Shown here piece after piece: positions 6,012 to 7,945 of a DNA stretch of 7,945 nucleotides. A program made the position numbers and the translations under genes. Under the pieces are notes generated by a model. The model saw only the letters and a list, made by a program, of their open reading frames with translations, was not told the origin of the DNA and made no database searches. Within the stretch, counting starts at the first letter, position 1. Every line of letters starts with the position of its first letter. The stretch comes from Nitrospirota bacterium (GTDB lineage Bacteria > Nitrospirota > Thermodesulfovibrionia > Thermodesulfovibrionales > JdFR-88), in NCBI GenBank assembly GCA_021789735.1, contig JAJYJB010000096.1, forward strand, positions 1-7,945, given 5' to 3'.

Positions 6012-7133
6012 ATGTCTCCTGAACGCAAGGACGTAAAACCCGGAAGCAGAGACGAAAAATACATGGCAATGGCCCTTCGGCTTGCCATAAAGGGCCTTGG
6101 AATGACAAGCCCCAACCCCATGGTGGGGGCCGTGCTGGTCAAGGGCGGAAAGGTCATCGCCCATGGGTTTCATGAAAGGGCTGGCTTTCCCCATGCCGAG
6201 GCCGTGGCCCTAGAGCGTGCGGGCAAAAATGCCGAAGGGGCCTCGCTGTTTGTCACACTTGAGCCGTGCTGCCACCTGAAAAAGAGGACCCCTCCCTGCA
6301 CGGAGGCGGTCATCCGCTCCGGGGTAAAAGAGGTGGTCGCCGCCATGGCGGACCCCAACCCCTCCGTCTGCGGCAAAGGGATAGAGACGCTTCGAAAGGC
6401 GGGGATAAAGGTAAGGACGGGGGTGCTTGAGCAGAAAGCAAGGCTTTTGAATGAGGCCTACATCAAGCATATCACCACCGGCACTCCCTTTGTGACGCTC
6501 AAAGCGGCCATGACACTGGACGGGAAGATAGCGACCTCCACAGGGGAATCCAGGTGGATCACCGGTCCCGAGGCAAGAAAAGAGGTCCACAGGATGAGGT
6601 CCCGGTCCGATGTGATACTGACAGCGGTCGGCACCGTTGTAGCGGACAACCCGGAGCTTACCGCAAGGACAGGCTGGAAAAAACAAAAAAAAGAAGAAGA
6701 AAAAAACCCGGTGAGGGTGGTGATAGACCCTGAGCTCCGGAGCCCGCTTGGCTCGAAGGTATTCAGTACGCCGCCCAGGACCATCGTTGTTACCAGGAAG
6801 GCGCTGCCGCCGGAGCTGGCCTCAGCCGGAGTGGAGGCGATGAACTATGACGGGCAGCTTTCGTTCAAATGGCTCCTTGAAAGGCTCGGGGCCATGGGCA
6901 TGATATCCGTTATGATCGAAGGGGGTTCATCGCTCAACGCGCACGCGTTTGAAGAGGGTATCGTCGACAAGGCGGTCTTTTTTTATGCCCCGAAGATAAT
7001 GGGCGGCATGAAGTCATTGCCCGCGATAGGAGGGCAGGGGGCACTGAGGCTCGCGGACGCGTGGAAGCTCGGCAATCTGTCCATAAAAAGAGCGGGTGAG
7101 GATTTTTTTGTTACAGGGTACGTCGAACGCTGA
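6012..7133 (+). CDS. ribD: Bifunctional riboflavin biosynthesis deaminase/reductase RibD
   Basis: Catalyses deamination of the 2,5-diaminopyrimidine product of GTP cyclohydrolase II and NADPH reduction of its ribosyl chain, the second and third steps of riboflavin synthesis in the cytoplasm. Numbered from ATG 6012 (373 residues): the N-terminal zinc deaminase has SPNPMVGAVLVK (33-44), His61-Ala-Glu63 and the PCCH...TPPC site (Cys86, Cys96). The spacing between those cysteines is one residue longer than in E. coli. The reductase begins LKAAMTLDGKIATSTGESRW (163-182), with ADNPELTAR (211-219) and MIEGGSSLNAHAF (301-313). A Lys/Glu-rich insertion (223-232) is coded by an A-rich tract. Start: ATG 6012 is the nearest codon before the conserved DEKYMAMAL; TTG at 5988 and 6009 are alternatives, and none has a ribosome binding site. 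It stands alone and divergent from thrS; no other rib gene is in the window. Confidence 0.96.
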   Translation: MSPERKDVKPGSRDEKYMAMALRLAIKGLGMTSPNPMVGAVLVKGGKVIAHGFHERAGFPHAEAVALERAGKNAEGASLFVTLEPCCHLKKRTPPCTEAVIRSGVKEVVAAMADPNPSVCGKGIETLRKAGIKVRTGVLEQKARLLNEAYIKHITTGTPFVTLKAAMTLDGKIATSTGESRWITGPEARKEVHRMRSRSDVILTAVGTVVADNPELTARTGWKKQKKEEEKNPVRVVIDPELRSPLGSKVFSTPPRTIVVTRKALPPELASAGVEAMNYDGQLSFKWLLERLGAMGMISVMIEGGSSLNAHAFEEGIVDKAVFFYAPKIMGGMKSLPAIGGQGALRLADAWKLGNLSIKRAGEDFFVTGYVER

Positions 7134-7139
7134 AAAAAG

Positions 7140-7945
7140 CTAAAGGGCATCCTCTTCCGGTAATCTTTCGAAACGGCCGAACCTGAGCGCCAGGGTCGGC
7201 ATCACAAGCAGGTTAAGCAGGGTCGAGGTAACAAGCCCGCCAAGTATTATCTGGGCCATAGGGCCTTCTATTTCGCGACCCGGCGCCCCGCTTCCAAGGG
7301 CAAGGGGCAGAAGGCCAAGCGCCGTCACCGAGGCGGTCATCAGTATCGGGGCAAGCCGCTCCGACGCGCCGCGGACCGCGGTCTGCAATCCCCACTCCAT
7401 TCCTTCCTCATGCACCAGGTGCTCGTAATGGGATATGAGCATTACCGAATTTCTGAGCGTTATCCCAAAAAGGGTCACAAAACCAACGAGGGAGCCTATT
7501 GACAGTGTACCCCCCGTGGCCAGCGCCACAAAAACTCCGCCCGAGAGCGCGAAGGGCAGGTTGAGGAGTATTAGAAGCAGGTTCCTGTAGCTTACAGTCA
7601 CGATGGAAAGGAGGATGATTATCGCCACAGCGGCTATGGCGGAATGCATAAGCAGATCTCTTTTCGCGCGGGCCTGCTCCTGCGCCGCCCCGGAGAAATC
7701 GATGTATGAGCCAGGCGGAAGCTGGATGTGGGAAGACAGCACTTTCCGGGCCTGTGCCACAAAAGAGCTCACGTTCCTGCCCTGGACGCGGCAGGTGACG
7801 GTCTGGACGCGTCTTGCTCCCTGATGCAGGATGATGAACCTGGAGGGCATTTCGTGCAGGCTGGCCAGTTGCGAGAGGCCCACGTAAGCGCCTGCCGGGC
7901 TCTTGAGGGGAAGATCTCCCACGCCGGAGATGCTCCTCCAGATCG
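7140..7945 (-). CDS. Heavy-metal-type RND efflux permease, C-terminal part (CzcA/CusA-like)
   Basis: Inner-membrane pump subunit that uses the proton gradient and works with a periplasmic adaptor and an outer-membrane channel. About 268 codons of a protein normally over 1000 residues are present; the frame is open through the right edge. Visible: the end of the periplasmic docking/porter part (GAYVGLSQLASLH, CRVQGRN, LPPGSYIDFSG), then five membrane segments, with NLPFALSGGVFVALATGG, GSLVGFVTLFGITLRNSVML, LAPILMTASVTALGLLPLAL and ILGGLVTSTLLNLLVMPTLA. The GGL-TSTLL--LV-P motif and the GIT-RNSVMLISHYEHL block resemble the metal-exporting CzcA/CusA branch more than drug-exporting AcrB. The usual substrate-defining residues lie outside the window, so the metal cannot be named. 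The gene ends TAG, only 6 nt from the ribD stop and convergent with it. Confidence 0.9.
   Translation of the reverse strand, partial: IWRSISGVGDLPLKSPAGAYVGLSQLASLHEMPSRFIILHQGARRVQTVTCRVQGRNVSSFVAQARKVLSSHIQLPPGSYIDFSGAAQEQARAKRDLLMHSAIAAVAIIILLSIVTVSYRNLLLILLNLPFALSGGVFVALATGGTLSIGSLVGFVTLFGITLRNSVMLISHYEHLVHEEGMEWGLQTAVRGASERLAPILMTASVTALGLLPLALGSGAPGREIEGPMAQIILGGLVTSTLLNLLVMPTLALRFGRFERLPEEDAL

Noticed and set aside
7176..7200. Hairpin GCCGA-A-CCTG / CAGG-G-TCGGC with a 5-nt loop, just past the ribD stop
   Set aside because: The stem is good (5+4 bp with one A/G mismatch), but neither strand has a following T-run and it lies inside the RND coding sequence, so I do not call it a terminator.
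7140..7945. Possible mobile metal-resistance island at the right edge
   Set aside because: Only the end of one chromosomal-type RND gene is visible, with no repeat, integrase, tRNA or composition break next to it.

Overview
The window is ordinary bacterial core genome of moderately high GC. It holds a six-gene translation operon on the minus strand (thrS-infC-rpmI-rplT-pheS-pheT), a divergent ribD on the plus strand, and the C-terminal end of a heavy-metal-type RND efflux pump on the minus strand that converges on ribD. Strong GGAGG ribosome binding sites and this gene order fit many Gram-negative lineages. The RibD and PheRS sequences look to me like Nitrospirota or deltaproteobacterial relatives, but that is an impression and not a placement.

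Layout: 1-1839, pheT, whose C-terminus is cut by the left edge. 1839-2864, pheS. 2864-3223, rplT. 3237-3431, rpmI. 3478-3975, infC. 3980-5878 (or to 5917), thrS. 5879-6011, a short AT-rich divergent control region with a near-consensus minus-strand promoter. 6012-7133, ribD. 7140-7945, RND permease, whose N-terminus is cut by the right edge. No stretch over 300 bases lacks a gene. I see no tRNA, rRNA, CRISPR array, insertion sequence or prophage sequence.

The operon supplies two aminoacyl-tRNA synthetases (ThrRS; PheRS alpha and beta), initiation factor IF3 and large-subunit proteins bL35 and bL20. It is tightly packed: infC starts 4 nt after thrS, the rpmI stop lies inside the rplT ribosome binding site, and rplT/pheS and pheS/pheT both overlap by one base as TGATG. 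There is no room for a pheS attenuator between rplT and pheS.

I found no undescribed defence or mobile system. The points worth a second look lie inside the housekeeping genes. (1) PheT lacks the whole N-terminal OB-fold tRNA-binding insertion (B2, about 110 residues), with no frameshift. (2) infC has no ATG/GTG/TTG that would give a full protein and almost surely starts at ATC. (3) thrS also seems to start at ATC with an ideally spaced GGAGGG, so ThrRS might share the start-codon control known for IF3. (4) ribD carries an A-rich, lysine-coding insertion with a slippery-type heptamer; both alternative frames after it stop at once.
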